Position numbers and translations under genes: made by a program. 64,000 bases of DNA from Brevundimonas sp. NIBR11 (lineage in GTDB: Bacteria > Pseudomonadota > Alphaproteobacteria > Caulobacterales > Caulobacteraceae). Position 1 is the stretch's first letter. Each line of letters starts with the position of its first letter. The notes beneath the pieces were generated by a model, which saw nothing but the letters and a program-made list of their open reading frames with translations, was not told the origin of the DNA and did no database searches. The DNA lies in assembly GCF_027912535.1 (NCBI RefSeq), contig NZ_CP115465.1:972001-1036000 (forward strand), read 5' to 3'. Below are positions 46,045 to 54,989 of this stretch, piece after piece.

Positions 46045-46768
46045 AGCGGATGCCGATGGTCACCTGAGCGCCGTCGATCGCTTGGCCGTCGACCGTCTGC
46101 GGGCTCATGCGGAAGTAGCGGGACAGCTGCTGGGCCGAGCGGCCGAAGCCGTAGCCGCCGGGGGTTTCCGAGACGACCAAGCAGCCGGTCACCGTGCCTG
46201 CAGCCTGGACGCGACAACTGAGGCTGGCCGAGCCTTCGACGCCGCCGTTGAGGGCGCGCGAGGGGTAGGCGCGGGTCAGCTGGTCGCCGTTGGGGCGGCT
46301 GATCCACTGGGGCGAGCGGATCATCGGCGGACCGCGCGGGGTCTCGACGACGGGCTCAGAGGCCGTGCCCGTAGCGGTCTCAGGCGGCACTATGTTCGTG
46401 GTGTTGATCACAGGCCCGACGACCGGGCTCGGATGGTCGGAGATGACGGTTTCCAAGGTCTCGACGTTGGCCGGGGGAGCTTCGGTGCGGTGGATCGGCG
46501 GGTTTGGAGCTGGCGGGTCCATGGTGATCACCGGAGGGGGCGGGGGCTTGCGCTCCAGCCGGGCGACCACGCCTTCTATGGCGCGTTGCTCGGTCGTCGG
46601 CAGCATCTTCAGCTCGAAGCGCTGATAGTAGAGCGCCGTCCCGACCGCGATGTGGGCCAGGGCGACGACGCCGATGGCGATCACGGTGGCGCGCGGCGGG
46701 GGTTTGCGGCGTTGGCCGAAGTCGATGGGGCTGACCAATCCCGGGCCGCCCGCAGTCTTTATCATCAT
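46025..46768 (-). CDS. TonB-family energy transducer
   Basis: A 247-residue protein with one N-terminal membrane helix ([21 protein letters not shown]), a long proline-rich periplasmic spacer ([20 protein letters not shown] and more) and a C-terminal TonB domain ([39 protein letters not shown]). It transmits energy from ExbBD to outer-membrane receptors. ExbBD are not in this window. ATG 46768 is chosen because GAGGGA is nine bases upstream. It could serve the receptor at 29217-31625, but one TonB usually serves many. Confidence 0.88.
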   Translation of the reverse strand: MMIKTAGGPGLVSPIDFGQRRKPPPRATVIAIGVVALAHIAVGTALYYQRFELKMLPTTEQRAIEGVVARLERKPPPPPVITMDPPAPNPPIHRTEAPPANVETLETVISDHPSPVVGPVINTTNIVPPETATGTASEPVVETPRGPPMIRSPQWISRPNGDQLTRAYPSRALNGGVEGSASLSCRVQAAGTVTGCLVVSETPGGYGFGRSAQQLSRYFRMSPQTVDGQAIDGAQVTIGIRFNLPEE

Positions 46769-46911
46769 GGCCGTCACTCCCTCTTAGAAGCCGCTCCCCA
46801 GCAACCCTTGAGAGAATGACGCGCGCGGCCTGTGGCGGGATTTGGCGCAGAAAACGCCCTATTTCTGGCTGACCGTTGATCACCTATCGGTGTGACATCG
46901 AAGCGGCGCTG

Positions 46912-46937
46912 TTAATGGACATTAATGCTCGATTAAC
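46912..46937 (+). promoter_or_regulatory. CtrA-type binding site
   Basis: TTAA-TGCTCGA-TTAAC at 46922-46937 is a full match to the CtrA consensus TTAA-N7-TTAAC. A further TTAA at 46912-46915 lies six bases upstream of it. CtrA is the Caulobacterales cell-cycle master regulator. The site is 23 bases before the proposed start of the lytic transglycosylase, which argues for the start at 46960 rather than earlier in-frame ATGs that would lie upstream of or within the box. Confidence 0.7.
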
Positions 46938-46959
46938 CATGATCTACGAGCCTTTACCT

Positions 46960-47751
46960 ATGAGCGTCGGAGCGATTCCAGCGTCGGGTGGAGTGGAGGC
47001 CGCGATCCGTCGCGCGTCCAACAGCACCGGCGTGGACTACGACTTCCTGATGCGGACGGCGCGGCGGGAGAGTGCCTTCAACCCCAATGCGAAGGCGCCG
47101 ACGTCGTCCGCCTCGGGCCTTTTCCAGTTCATCGAGCAGACCTGGCTGGCGACGGTCAAACAGCACGGGGCCAAGCACGGCTACGGCCAGTACGCCGACC
47201 TGATCCATCGCGGGTCCGACGGGCGCTGGCGGGTCGAGGGTTCGGCCCGGAACGTGGTGCTGGATCTGAGGTTCGATCCGCAGGCGGCCTCGACCATGGC
47301 GGGGGAGCTGACGGCGTCGAACGCCGCCTATCTGCGTGGGCGGACGGGGCAGGAGCCGGGAGCCGGCGACCTGTATGCGGCGCACTTCCTGGGACCGGCG
47401 GGCGCCGCCCAGATCATGGAGGCGATGCAGACCCGACCGGGATCGAGCGCCGTGGCCATGTTCCCGCAGGCGGCGGCGGCCAACCGATCGATCTTCTATC
47501 GCGACGGCCGGCCGGCGACGGTGGCCGAGGTGCACGCCAACCTGCAGCGCACAGCGGGCGAGGGCGGGGCGGTGGCTCCGGTCGGGCCGCAGGCGCCGCT
47601 GCTCAGCGAACAGGATCAGGCCCTGGCCCTGCGTCTGGATCGGCTGAAGCAGGACCAGAGCCTGCTGGCTCTGCTGCTGGGCCAGGACGGCGACGGCAAG
47701 GGTGGCGGCTTCGGCGGGGCCTTTTCGCCGGAGCCGACTTCGGGCGTCTGA
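46960..47751 (+). CDS. Lytic transglycosylase-like protein
   Basis: A 263-residue protein with a soluble transglycosylase (SLT) domain: GVDYDFLMRTARRESAFNPNAKAP carries the catalytic Glu in RRESAFN, and SASGLFQFIEQTWLATV is the GLMQ-like motif. Further residues (GDLYAAHFLGPAGAAQIM, about 145-162) match the family's second half. It cleaves peptidoglycan glycan strands; such enzymes act in division, or in flagellum or pilus assembly. No clear signal peptide follows the chosen start. The CtrA box suggests cell-cycle-controlled expression. Confidence 0.83.
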   Translation: MSVGAIPASGGVEAAIRRASNSTGVDYDFLMRTARRESAFNPNAKAPTSSASGLFQFIEQTWLATVKQHGAKHGYGQYADLIHRGSDGRWRVEGSARNVVLDLRFDPQAASTMAGELTASNAAYLRGRTGQEPGAGDLYAAHFLGPAGAAQIMEAMQTRPGSSAVAMFPQAAAANRSIFYRDGRPATVAEVHANLQRTAGEGGAVAPVGPQAPLLSEQDQALALRLDRLKQDQSLLALLLGQDGDGKGGGFGGAFSPEPTSGV

Positions 47752-47828
47752 GGCCCATAGTAAACCGGGCGTTAAGCCTGCAGGCTCACCTTATGGCCGT
47801 TCCGCCGCGACTCGCCCGATAGAGCCCC

Positions 47829-48974
47829 ATGACCGCCCACCGCGCCCGTCTGACCGAGTTCGACATTCGTCGCCTGATCAAGGCGACCGACGACGACGAG
47901 CGCGCCTCGGCCGCGCACAAGCTGTGCCGCAGCATCGACCGGGTCGACCTGTCGGACGAGGACCGAGAAGCGGCGCAGAAGATCCTGCGTGTCTTGGCCA
48001 ACGACGCCGCCGAACTGGTGCGCCGGGCGCTGGCGGTGACGTTGAAGAGCTCCGACCTCCTGCCGCGCGATGTGGCGCGCATCCTGGCCTCGGACGTCGA
48101 TTCCATCGCCCTGCCGCTGATCGGGGCCTCGCCCGTGTTCACGGACGAGGACCTGATCGAGATCGTGCGCGCCGGATCGGCCGTGCGTCAGGTGGCCATC
48201 GCCGCCCGGCCGACCGTGTCGCGCGATGTGGCCGATGTGCTGAGCTCGGACGGCTGCGAGACGGCCGTGCGGACCCTGGCGTCGAACGACAACGCCGACC
48301 TCTCCGAAGGGGCGATGGGCAAGGTCGTCGACCGGTTCGGACAGAGCCCGGAAGTCGTCGCCGCCCTGGCCTATCGCCAGGTCCTGCCGCTGGACATCAC
48401 CGAACGACTGGTGGCGCTGGCGTCGGATGCGGTGCGTGAACACCTGATCACCCGCCACGCCGTGGCGCCCGAGACCGCCATCCGCCTGTCGAACTTCGCG
48501 CGGGAGCGGGCGACGGTCGACCTGATCGATCAGGCGGGAGCCGGCGCCGATCTGGCGACTTTCGTGGCCCAGCTTAATGCGAGGAAGGCCCTGACGGCGT
48601 CGCTGCTGTTGCGCGCCCTGGCGCGGGGCAAGATGACCCTGTTCGAGTACGGGATCGCCGAACTGTCCTCCACGCCGCACCAGCGGGCCTGGCTGATGGT
48701 GCACGATGCGGGGCCGCTGGGCCTGAAGGCCATCTACGACCGGGCCGGCCTGCCGCCGCGTCTGTTCCAGGCGTTCCGCGCCGGCGTCGACACCTGGCGT
48801 CAGCTGTCGGCAGAGGGCAAGGACACCTCCGGCGAGGCCTTCCGCGACCAGATGCTGGAGCGGTTCCTGACCCAGCGCCCGAACGCGCCGAGGGATGATC
48901 TGGCGTATCTGATGGAACGGCTGGACCAGCCGGCCGTCAGCCCGAACCGGATGACGGCGGCCAACGCCGCCTAA
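47829..48974 (+). CDS. DUF2336 domain protein (first copy)
   Basis: A 381-residue, entirely helical protein of the DUF2336 family, function unknown. It consists of repeated helix pairs in a HEAT-like arrangement (LVRRALAVTLKSSDLLPRDVARI, VRQVAIAARPTVSRDVADVL, VREHLITRHAVAPETAIRL). The C-terminal domain has LLLRALARGKMTLFEYGIAELS. The paralogue at 50865-52004 shares the layout and the phrase LFE-G. Both flank an HPt protein and NAD kinase. A partial CtrA-like half site (GTTAAG) is upstream but is not convincing. Confidence 0.83.
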   Translation: MTAHRARLTEFDIRRLIKATDDDERASAAHKLCRSIDRVDLSDEDREAAQKILRVLANDAAELVRRALAVTLKSSDLLPRDVARILASDVDSIALPLIGASPVFTDEDLIEIVRAGSAVRQVAIAARPTVSRDVADVLSSDGCETAVRTLASNDNADLSEGAMGKVVDRFGQSPEVVAALAYRQVLPLDITERLVALASDAVREHLITRHAVAPETAIRLSNFARERATVDLIDQAGAGADLATFVAQLNARKALTASLLLRALARGKMTLFEYGIAELSSTPHQRAWLMVHDAGPLGLKAIYDRAGLPPRLFQAFRAGVDTWRQLSAEGKDTSGEAFRDQMLERFLTQRPNAPRDDLAYLMERLDQPAVSPNRMTAANAA

Positions 48975-49027
48975 AGTTTCTAGTGCGCTGTCGCTCGTGA
49001 CGCGGTCGCTCGTTGATTGAGCGCGGG

Positions 49028-49096
49028 TTTCGTCCGTTTCGTCATGACACGGTTTCGGGTGACGAAACGTGACCAAACGGGACGAAGCGGACGAAA
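49028..49096. repeat. Nested inverted repeat with TTTCGTCC motif, copy B
   Basis: TTTCGTCCGTTTCGT (49028-49042) and ACGAAGCGGACGAAA (49082-49096) pair in 14 of 15 positions. Inside, GTTTCG (49052-49057) and CGAAAC (49063-49068) form a second perfect stem. The whole could fold into a branched hairpin. The stretch 48975-49417 has no gene; it holds this element, a spacer, and the larger palindromic repeat at 49245-49416. Confidence 0.6.
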
Positions 49097-49244
49097 TCGG
49101 GGTGGATCACCTGGGTTGTCAAAGACCGGGTGAAGACAGTGTACGCCCGTTTTCGGAGCCGCCTGCGATAAAGCTCTTAAATAAGGCCGGGCGTTGGAAT
49201 CGTTGGGATTCTGGGCCGATCCGTTGATGGGGTGCAGCAAAAAA

Positions 49245-49416
49245 CCCTCTCCCGGAGGGAGTGGGCTTGAGCACCTGAGAGCCCGTCAGACCGATCAGGC
49301 TTGGGCGAAAGGGCAAGGGGTTACGGTGCGTCCGGGTGAGAGCGTAACCCCTCACCCTTTCGGCTAAGACGCATCGCTGCGCTCTGCGAGCCTCAAGCCC
49401 TCCCTCTGGGAGAGGG
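49245..49416. repeat. Large GC-rich inverted-repeat element 1
   Basis: The outer arms CCCTCTCCCGGAGGGAG and the matching right arm CTCCCTCTGGGAGAGGG are near-perfect reverse complements. Nested inside are GAAAGGG...GGGGTTACG (49307-49325) and CGTAACCCC...CCCTTTC (49343-49361), pairing in 17 of 19 positions. It lies between convergent genes. Similar CCCTCTCCC-type palindromes occur at 61274-61420 and 63006-63030. It is probably a miniature repeat element and may also stop transcription from both sides. Confidence 0.7.
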
Positions 49417-49417
49417 A

Positions 49418-49897
49418 TCAGCCCGCGCGGTGCGCCGCGACCTTGGCTTCCAGGGTTTCCGACAGGACGCGGCCCGTGGGGTGGTCGTCGGTCTGGATCT
49501 GGTCGCGGACGACGGCGCGAATGGCGTCGATGTGGGCGTCGATCAGCACCATCGGGGCGTCCAGACGCTTGGTCGGGTCGTCCAGCAGCTTGCACAGCGA
49601 ACCGGCGAGACGGGTCACCAGCGGATATTGGTAGGTGGCGCCGAGACCCTTCAGGTCGTGGGCGCGAAAATACAGGCCCTCGGCGGTCTGGGCGTTGTAG
49701 CCCTGGGTCCGGATGGCGGCCTGGGCGGCGTCCAGCTTGGTGATTTCGTCCTGCAGCCACTGGCCGAACTGGCTCGACATGGCCTTCAGGGCCTCTTCGG
49801 CCTTGGCGATGGCGTCGGCGTTGATGCCGCCGAAGCCGCCGCCGACCTTGGCGCGGAGCATGTTGGGCGGACGGATGACCTGAGCCGGGTTGCTCAC
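49418..49897 (-). CDS. Histidine phosphotransfer (HPt) domain protein
   Basis: A 159-residue phosphorelay protein. A four-helix HPt fold covers about residues 30-150 and the phosphorylated His is in RAHDLKGLGATYQYPLV. An N-terminal tail (NPAQVIRPPNMLRAKVGGGFGG) is not part of the fold. The GTG at 49897 has AGGAG six bases upstream, better than an in-frame ATG at 49933. HPt proteins pass phosphate from hybrid kinases to receivers, as for cell-cycle control in Caulobacterales; the partners here are unknown. Confidence 0.87.
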   Translation of the reverse strand: MSNPAQVIRPPNMLRAKVGGGFGGINADAIAKAEEALKAMSSQFGQWLQDEITKLDAAQAAIRTQGYNAQTAEGLYFRAHDLKGLGATYQYPLVTRLAGSLCKLLDDPTKRLDAPMVLIDAHIDAIRAVVRDQIQTDDHPTGRVLSETLEAKVAAHRAG

Positions 49898-50035
49898 GAT
49901 GAACTCCTGAGGACTAACGACCTCAGGATGCACAGCCCCTCTTAAGAAGCCGTGACTCAGGATCGCGCATGGCTACGTCCGCCTTCTGGCGCCGCCGCAA
50001 GGGCGGACCTGGAGGTCTGCGCTGCTCTCTGAGCG

Positions 50036-50815
50036 CTACCCCGTGAACTGCTCCGCCAGGACCCGTTCCTCGAAAGAGCGCCCGGCGTCGAACAGCATGG
50101 TCAGGCCCACGTCGCGGCGCTCCTTGACCGCGACCTTGACCACCCGGCGGATCTCCAGCCCGTCGGCCACGGCGCTGACCGGGCGTTTTTCGGCCTCCAG
50201 CACCTCGAACTCGACTCTGGCTCGGTGGGAGAGCAAGGCGCCGCGCCAGCGACGGGGACGGAAGGCGCTGATGGGCGTCAGGGCCAGCATGCGAGCGTCC
50301 AGCGGGATGATCGGACCGTGGGCGGACAGGTTGTAGGCGGTCGAACCGGCCGGGGTCGCGACCATGCAGCCGTCGCAGGCCAACTCCTCCAGCCGCACCT
50401 TGCCGTCGACGCTGATGCGGAGCTTGGCCGACTGGCGCGTCTGGCGCAGCAGGGAGACCTCGTTGATGGCGAGACCGGTGTGGACGGCTCCGCTCTCGGC
50501 CCAGGCGTCCATCTGCAGTGGATGGATGACGGCGCGGCCGGCGGCGGCGATCCGCTGGGGCAGGCCGTCCTCGTCGTAGTCGTTCATCAGAAAACCGACC
50601 GAGCCTCGGTTCATGCCGTAGACCGGTATCTTGCGCATGAGATTGGCGTGCATCGTCTCCAGCATGAAGCCGTCGCCACCAAGGGCGACGATGACGTCGG
50701 CCTCGGACTCCGGGACATGGCCATAGCGTGCGGCGAGTCCCTCACGGGCAAGCTGGGCCTCCGGCCGGTCGCTGGCGCAGAAGGCGATCTTCAGAGATGC
50801 GGGGTCGATGCTCAC
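50036..50815 (-). CDS. nadK: NAD kinase
   Basis: Phosphorylates NAD to NADP with ATP or polyphosphate. It has 259 residues, the usual size in alphaproteobacteria. The GGDG motif is in [16 protein letters not shown], with [10 protein letters not shown], the NE motif in [10 protein letters not shown] and the [15 protein letters not shown] segment all in order. GTG 50815 is chosen because homologues start just before the LKIAFCAS strand; a TTG at 50851 would add 12 residues without a better ribosome site. It lies 49 bases downstream of the second DUF2336 gene on the same strand. Confidence 0.93.
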   Translation of the reverse strand: MSIDPASLKIAFCASDRPEAQLAREGLAARYGHVPESEADVIVALGGDGFMLETMHANLMRKIPVYGMNRGSVGFLMNDYDEDGLPQRIAAAGRAVIHPLQMDAWAESGAVHTGLAINEVSLLRQTRQSAKLRISVDGKVRLEELACDGCMVATPAGSTAYNLSAHGPIIPLDARMLALTPISAFRPRRWRGALLSHRARVEFEVLEAEKRPVSAVADGLEIRRVVKVAVKERRDVGLTMLFDAGRSFEERVLAEQFTG

Positions 50816-50864
50816 CCGACCACGAGAAGCCGAGCCGGGCAGGGAAGTCAAACGGCCAGACCAA

Positions 50865-52004
50865 TCAGCCGCCGATATGACCCATCAGGGCGCGGAACTC
50901 GCGCATCGCGGCCGAGGGCGGCAGGCTCATGCGGCCGTGGAAGCCCTCATCGCCGTCGCCGGGCCAGCCGCCATTCAGTTTGCGGATTTCCTCCAGCATG
51001 GCCGGGAAGACGGCTCGGTCGATGCCGACAGCGGCGCAGGCCAGGAAGAGGGCGTCGGGGCTGGGCCGCACGATGGCGGCGCGGATGTGACTGACCGGGA
51101 AGCCGCCCAGGGCCGAAAGACCGTGCTCGAACAGGCTGAGGCGCTTCTCGCGGACGGCGCGGATCAGGAAGCCGGCGCGGAGCTGGCCGGCGCTCTGAAG
51201 CTTGGCGACGAGACGGCGTTCCATCTCTTCGGGATCGACGACTTCGGCGGCGGCCTCCATGCCCAACGGTTCGGCGCCGGGCGGCGGGGCGGGCCGGGTG
51301 ACGGCGTCGATGGCTTCAGCGAGTTTCGACTCATCGACGCGAAACCGTTCGCTGATGGCCTCGCGCAGCGACTGGCCGACCCACTGATAAAGCTGGGTGG
51401 CGAGGGCGTCGTTGAGGCGCGGGTGACGGGTGAGGGGCGCGCGGAGGGCGGCGATCCGGCGCGAATGTTCGATCAGGCGGCCCAGCGAGTCTTCGGAGAC
51501 TTCGGCGGTGCGGTTGCCGGCGAGCGCCGTCAGGCTGGCGGGTTCGCCCCGATCGATGATGGCGTCGGCGACGCGCCCCGAGATACGAGGACGCCGGGCG
51601 ACTTCGATCTGATGCTCGATCGTGGCCTCGACCAGGACGCGGAGCAGGTCCTGATCCTTCAAAAGCGGGCTGTTGGCGATCACGGGGCGGGCGATCTCGA
51701 TCTCGTCGAGAGCCAGCATGGCGATCAGGGCGGGCGGCGCCCATTCGGCCGAGGCGAGGCTGTCGGACAGGGCCTTTCGGATGTCGCGCTCCGCCTGGCG
51801 AGCGATGACCATGAAGATCTCGCCGAGGATGGGGGAGGCCTCGGCGCCAGGCGGGGTCGCGTCGCACAGGGCGGCGATGCCGAGGAGGAGGCGGCGGCGG
51901 TCGTCGACCCCTTTGGAGCGGGCCAGCTCGAGCAGATGCTGCGCCGAGGATATGGTCTCGGCGTTCGGGAGGCGATGGGACTGAAGCTGGACGACAGCGG
52001 TCAC
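50865..52004 (-). CDS. DUF2336 domain protein (second copy)
   Basis: A 379-residue helical protein related to the one at 47829-48974. It has HEAT-like helix pairs ([60 protein letters not shown]) and the shared C-terminal phrase [22 protein letters not shown]. Starts with GTG. It leads into nadK, so the two may share a transcript. Function unknown. The shared neighbourhood with an HPt gene suggests, but does not show, a signalling or cell-cycle role. Confidence 0.82.
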   Translation of the reverse strand: MTAVVQLQSHRLPNAETISSAQHLLELARSKGVDDRRRLLLGIAALCDATPPGAEASPILGEIFMVIARQAERDIRKALSDSLASAEWAPPALIAMLALDEIEIARPVIANSPLLKDQDLLRVLVEATIEHQIEVARRPRISGRVADAIIDRGEPASLTALAGNRTAEVSEDSLGRLIEHSRRIAALRAPLTRHPRLNDALATQLYQWVGQSLREAISERFRVDESKLAEAIDAVTRPAPPPGAEPLGMEAAAEVVDPEEMERRLVAKLQSAGQLRAGFLIRAVREKRLSLFEHGLSALGGFPVSHIRAAIVRPSPDALFLACAAVGIDRAVFPAMLEEIRKLNGGWPGDGDEGFHGRMSLPPSAAMREFRALMGHIGG

Positions 52005-52160
52005 GGCGAACTCCGACCGGACGTCAGCCGCCGGCAGGGTTCAGCTTGGCCGGACAGGGTGAAAACTCGGTTAACGGGTCCTGAACGTCGATCACCTTGA
52101 CCCAACCCTGCGTTGGGGCGACGGTGGATCGTTGCCCGTGAAGAGGCGATGGAGGACGAC

Positions 52161-52925
52161 ATGGCCGACGGCGCCGCTCAATCGCTGAAATCGCGGGTCT
52201 CCGCCGAGGAGTGGCAGGTCCGCGTCGATCTGGCCGCGCTCTACAGGCTCGTCGCCTTGCACGGGTGGGACGACATGATCTTCACCCATATCTCGGCGCG
52301 GGTTCCGGGGCCGGAGCACCACTTCCTGATCAACCCCTACGGCTTCTATTTCGAGGAGATCACGGCGTCGTCGCTGGTGAAGGTCGATTTGGAGGGGAAC
52401 ATCGTCCAGGAGACGCAGAACTTCATCAATCCTGCCGGCTTCACCATTCATTCGGCGATCCACGGCGCGCGCGAGGATGCTCACTTCGTCATCCACCTGC
52501 ACACGGTGGCGGGCGTGGGCGTGGCGGCGCAGGCGGAGGGGTTGCTGCCGATCGGCCAGAACGCCTGCCTGCTGCAGCATCAGGTCGCCTATCACGGCTA
52601 TGAGGGGCTGGCGCTGAATCATGACGAGCGCGAGCGGCTGGTGGCGGATCTGGGCGACAAGCCGCTGATGCTGCTGAGGAACCATGGGACGCTGGCGGTC
52701 GGTCAGACGGCGGCGGCGGCCTGGGTCGGGATGTTCTTCCTCGAGCGCGCTTGCGCCCAGCAGATCGCGGCGCTCTCGGGTGGACGCGAGCATGTGCTGA
52801 TCGCGCCCGACGCGGCCCAGGCCGAGACGAAGGAGCAGGGGCGGGGGATCGGCTTCATCTCCGCGCTGGCCTGGCCGGGGGCGCTGCGGATGCTGGATCG
52901 GAAATCCCCCGGCTACGACGCCTGA
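52161..52925 (+). CDS. Class II aldolase/adducin family protein
   Basis: A 254-residue protein of the zinc-dependent class II aldolase/adducin fold. Key stretches are LYRLVALHGWDDMIFTHIS, LINPYGFYFEEIT, the zinc ligands in FVIHLHTVAGVGVAA (HxH) and the later RNHGTLAVG. Members cleave sugar phosphates (fuculose- or ribulose-5-phosphate) or act on other substrates; this subgroup, without sugar genes near, is functionally open. ATG 52161 has GGAGG six bases before it. Its TGA overlaps the next ATG by one base (TGATG). Confidence 0.87.
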   Translation: MADGAAQSLKSRVSAEEWQVRVDLAALYRLVALHGWDDMIFTHISARVPGPEHHFLINPYGFYFEEITASSLVKVDLEGNIVQETQNFINPAGFTIHSAIHGAREDAHFVIHLHTVAGVGVAAQAEGLLPIGQNACLLQHQVAYHGYEGLALNHDERERLVADLGDKPLMLLRNHGTLAVGQTAAAAWVGMFFLERACAQQIAALSGGREHVLIAPDAAQAETKEQGRGIGFISALAWPGALRMLDRKSPGYDA

Positions 52926-53698
52926 TGTTCTATCGCTGCCTCGCGGGTCTGGCGCTCGCGTTGGCGGCCACGTCTGCGTCCGCCAACGCCTGGACCCAGG
53001 CCAAGGGCAGGGGGCAGATCATCGTCAAGGGCGAGGCGATGCGGGCGACCGAGGGATTCGACCCGACGGGCGAGCGGCGGCCTCTGGGCGAGGCGCGGGA
53101 GGACCGGTCCGGGGGCCTGTTCGCCGAATACGGCCTGACGGATACGCTGACCGTGCAGTTCAAGGGCGACTGGCAGTCGGGCGAGGACCGGTTTGTCGAC
53201 TATGAGGGGCGGGGGCCGCTGGAACTGGGCCTGACCTGGCAGGCGTATCGGGACCAGCGGAACGCGGTCAGCCTCTACGCCGGCTATTCGGTTTCGGGCG
53301 ATGGGCGGAACGCCGGCTACGCCGCGCCGGGCGTGGGGGAGCGGGACTGGGAGGTGCGGGTCTCGGCCGGGCGGTCGCTGGGCGGGACCGGGCGCGAATG
53401 GGCGCCGGACCGGTCGTTCGTCGAGGTGCAGGCGGCGCGGCGGATGCGCGACGGCTTGCCGGACGAGACGCGCGCGGACTTCACCGTTGGAAGCCATTTC
53501 GGCGAGACGTGGATGGTGCTGGGCCAGGCCTTCGGCGGGATGGCCGATGGCGATGGCGCTCGCTGGCTGTCGGTCGAGACGTCGGTGGTGCGAAATCTCG
53601 GGGACTGGAGCATCCAGGCCGGGTGGCGACGGACGGTCGCAGGGCGGGAGACGCCCTTGGCCGAAGGCGCCGTGATCGCGCTGTGGCGGCGTTTCTGA
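52925..53698 (+). CDS. Outer-membrane-like protein with signal peptide, unknown function
   Basis: A 257-residue protein beginning with a signal peptide (MFYRCLAGLALALAATSASA). The mature part is rich in alternating beta-strand patterns (GLFAEYGLTDTLTVQFKGDWQ, AVSLYAGYSVSG, WEVRVSAGRSLGG, SVETSVVRNLGDWSIQAGWRR) and ends in Phe, typical of an outer-membrane beta barrel. No family is recognised. It starts one base within the aldolase stop, so the two are co-translated, though a functional link is not evident. Confidence 0.72.
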   Translation: MFYRCLAGLALALAATSASANAWTQAKGRGQIIVKGEAMRATEGFDPTGERRPLGEAREDRSGGLFAEYGLTDTLTVQFKGDWQSGEDRFVDYEGRGPLELGLTWQAYRDQRNAVSLYAGYSVSGDGRNAGYAAPGVGERDWEVRVSAGRSLGGTGREWAPDRSFVEVQAARRMRDGLPDETRADFTVGSHFGETWMVLGQAFGGMADGDGARWLSVETSVVRNLGDWSIQAGWRRTVAGRETPLAEGAVIALWRRF

Positions 53699-53825
53699 GA
53701 AAGCTCGGCGCCTGCGGATTTCCGCGACGGAAACCGGAACGGCGGACGTTACAAAGTCTTTAGGTTGCCTCGCGGGACGGAATGGTTATTCCGGGCCGCC
53801 CGCTTGCTTGCAGAGATCGTTCCGC

Positions 53826-54989
53826 GTGATCAGACGTCATTTGTTCCTCGTCATCGCCGCTGTCGTGCTGGGGCTGATGATCGTCGCCGTCCTGCTGAAG
53901 GTCGCCTTCGCGGGCGACGAGGGCGGCGCCGCCGGACCGGGCGGCGGACGCGGCGGTCCCGGCGGCGGGCGCGGCCAGACGGTGTCCGAAGCGGTGGTGA
54001 CGCTGAGACCCTTCAGCGATCAGATCAATGTGCTGGGCGTGGCGCGGGGTCGCCGGTCGGTGAACATCACCTCGAATACGTCCGAACTGATCACGGCCGT
54101 CATGTTCTCTGACGGGCAGCGCGTGGCGGCGGGCGCCCCGCTCGTTCAGCTTCAGGCGCGCGAAGAGGACGCCTCCATCATTCAGGCCCGAGCCGAACTC
54201 AACCAGGCCCAGCGCGAGTACGAGCGCTATCGCGAACTGGCGGAACGGGGCGTGGCGCCCCGCGTGACCGCCGAGCAGGCGGAGACGGCTCTCGCCACGG
54301 CCCGCGCGACGGTCGCCGCAGCAGAGGCGCGTCGAGGCGACCGGGTCATCCGGGCGCCGTTCGCGGGAACGCTCGGTCTGACGACCGTGACGCCGGGCAC
54401 GCTGATCAGTCCCGGCGCCGTCATCGCCACCCTCGATGACACCGCGGTGATCCGCGTCGATTTCCCGGTGCCGGAGCGATACCTCGGCGTGTTGCGCTCG
54501 GGACTGCCGATCGTCGCGACCGCCGATGCCTATGGCTCGGAGCAGTTCGCCGGGCGGATCGCCCTGATCGACACGCGGATCAACGAAACGACCCGCGCCG
54601 TGACGGCGCGCGCCGAGTTTCCCAATCCCGGCGGACGCATCCGCCCCGGCATGCTGATGCGGGTCGGTATTCAGCAAGGCCAGCGTCAAAGCGCCTCGGT
54701 TCCCGAGGCCGCCATCCAGTATGAAGGCGACGGGGCCTTCGTCTATCGCATCGCGAAGGGTGAGCAGGGGTCGACCGCCCAGCGGGTGACGGTGGAGACC
54801 GGCGCGGTCGAGAACGGCTTCGTCGAAATCCTGTCGGGCCTTTCGGCCAATGACCGCGTCGTCGGTTCCGGCCTGAACCGCATCCAGCCGAATGCCCCCG
54901 TGCGGGTCGCGGGAGCCGGTGGCGGTGGCGGTGGCGGGGGCCAGGGCGCCACGCGCGCCGGAGCCGCTTCACAGGCGGCCACGCGATGA
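53826..54989 (+). CDS. RND efflux periplasmic adaptor (membrane fusion protein)
   Basis: A 387-residue adaptor. An N-terminal membrane anchor (LFLVIAAVVLGLMIVAVLLKV) is followed by a glycine-rich linker, the two halves of a lipoyl domain around an alpha-hairpin (ARAELNQAQREYERYRELAERG and TAEQAETALATARATVAAAEARRGD), then IRAPFAGTLGLTTVTPGTLI, a beta barrel and the membrane-proximal domain (IQYEGDGAFVYRI). It links the inner-membrane pump to an outer-membrane channel, which is not encoded here. GTG 53826 is a guess; a TTG at 53808 is possible. It overlaps the pump gene by four bases (ATGA). Confidence 0.88.
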   Translation: MIRRHLFLVIAAVVLGLMIVAVLLKVAFAGDEGGAAGPGGGRGGPGGGRGQTVSEAVVTLRPFSDQINVLGVARGRRSVNITSNTSELITAVMFSDGQRVAAGAPLVQLQAREEDASIIQARAELNQAQREYERYRELAERGVAPRVTAEQAETALATARATVAAAEARRGDRVIRAPFAGTLGLTTVTPGTLISPGAVIATLDDTAVIRVDFPVPERYLGVLRSGLPIVATADAYGSEQFAGRIALIDTRINETTRAVTARAEFPNPGGRIRPGMLMRVGIQQGQRQSASVPEAAIQYEGDGAFVYRIAKGEQGSTAQRVTVETGAVENGFVEILSGLSANDRVVGSGLNRIQPNAPVRVAGAGGGGGGGGQGATRAGAASQAATR

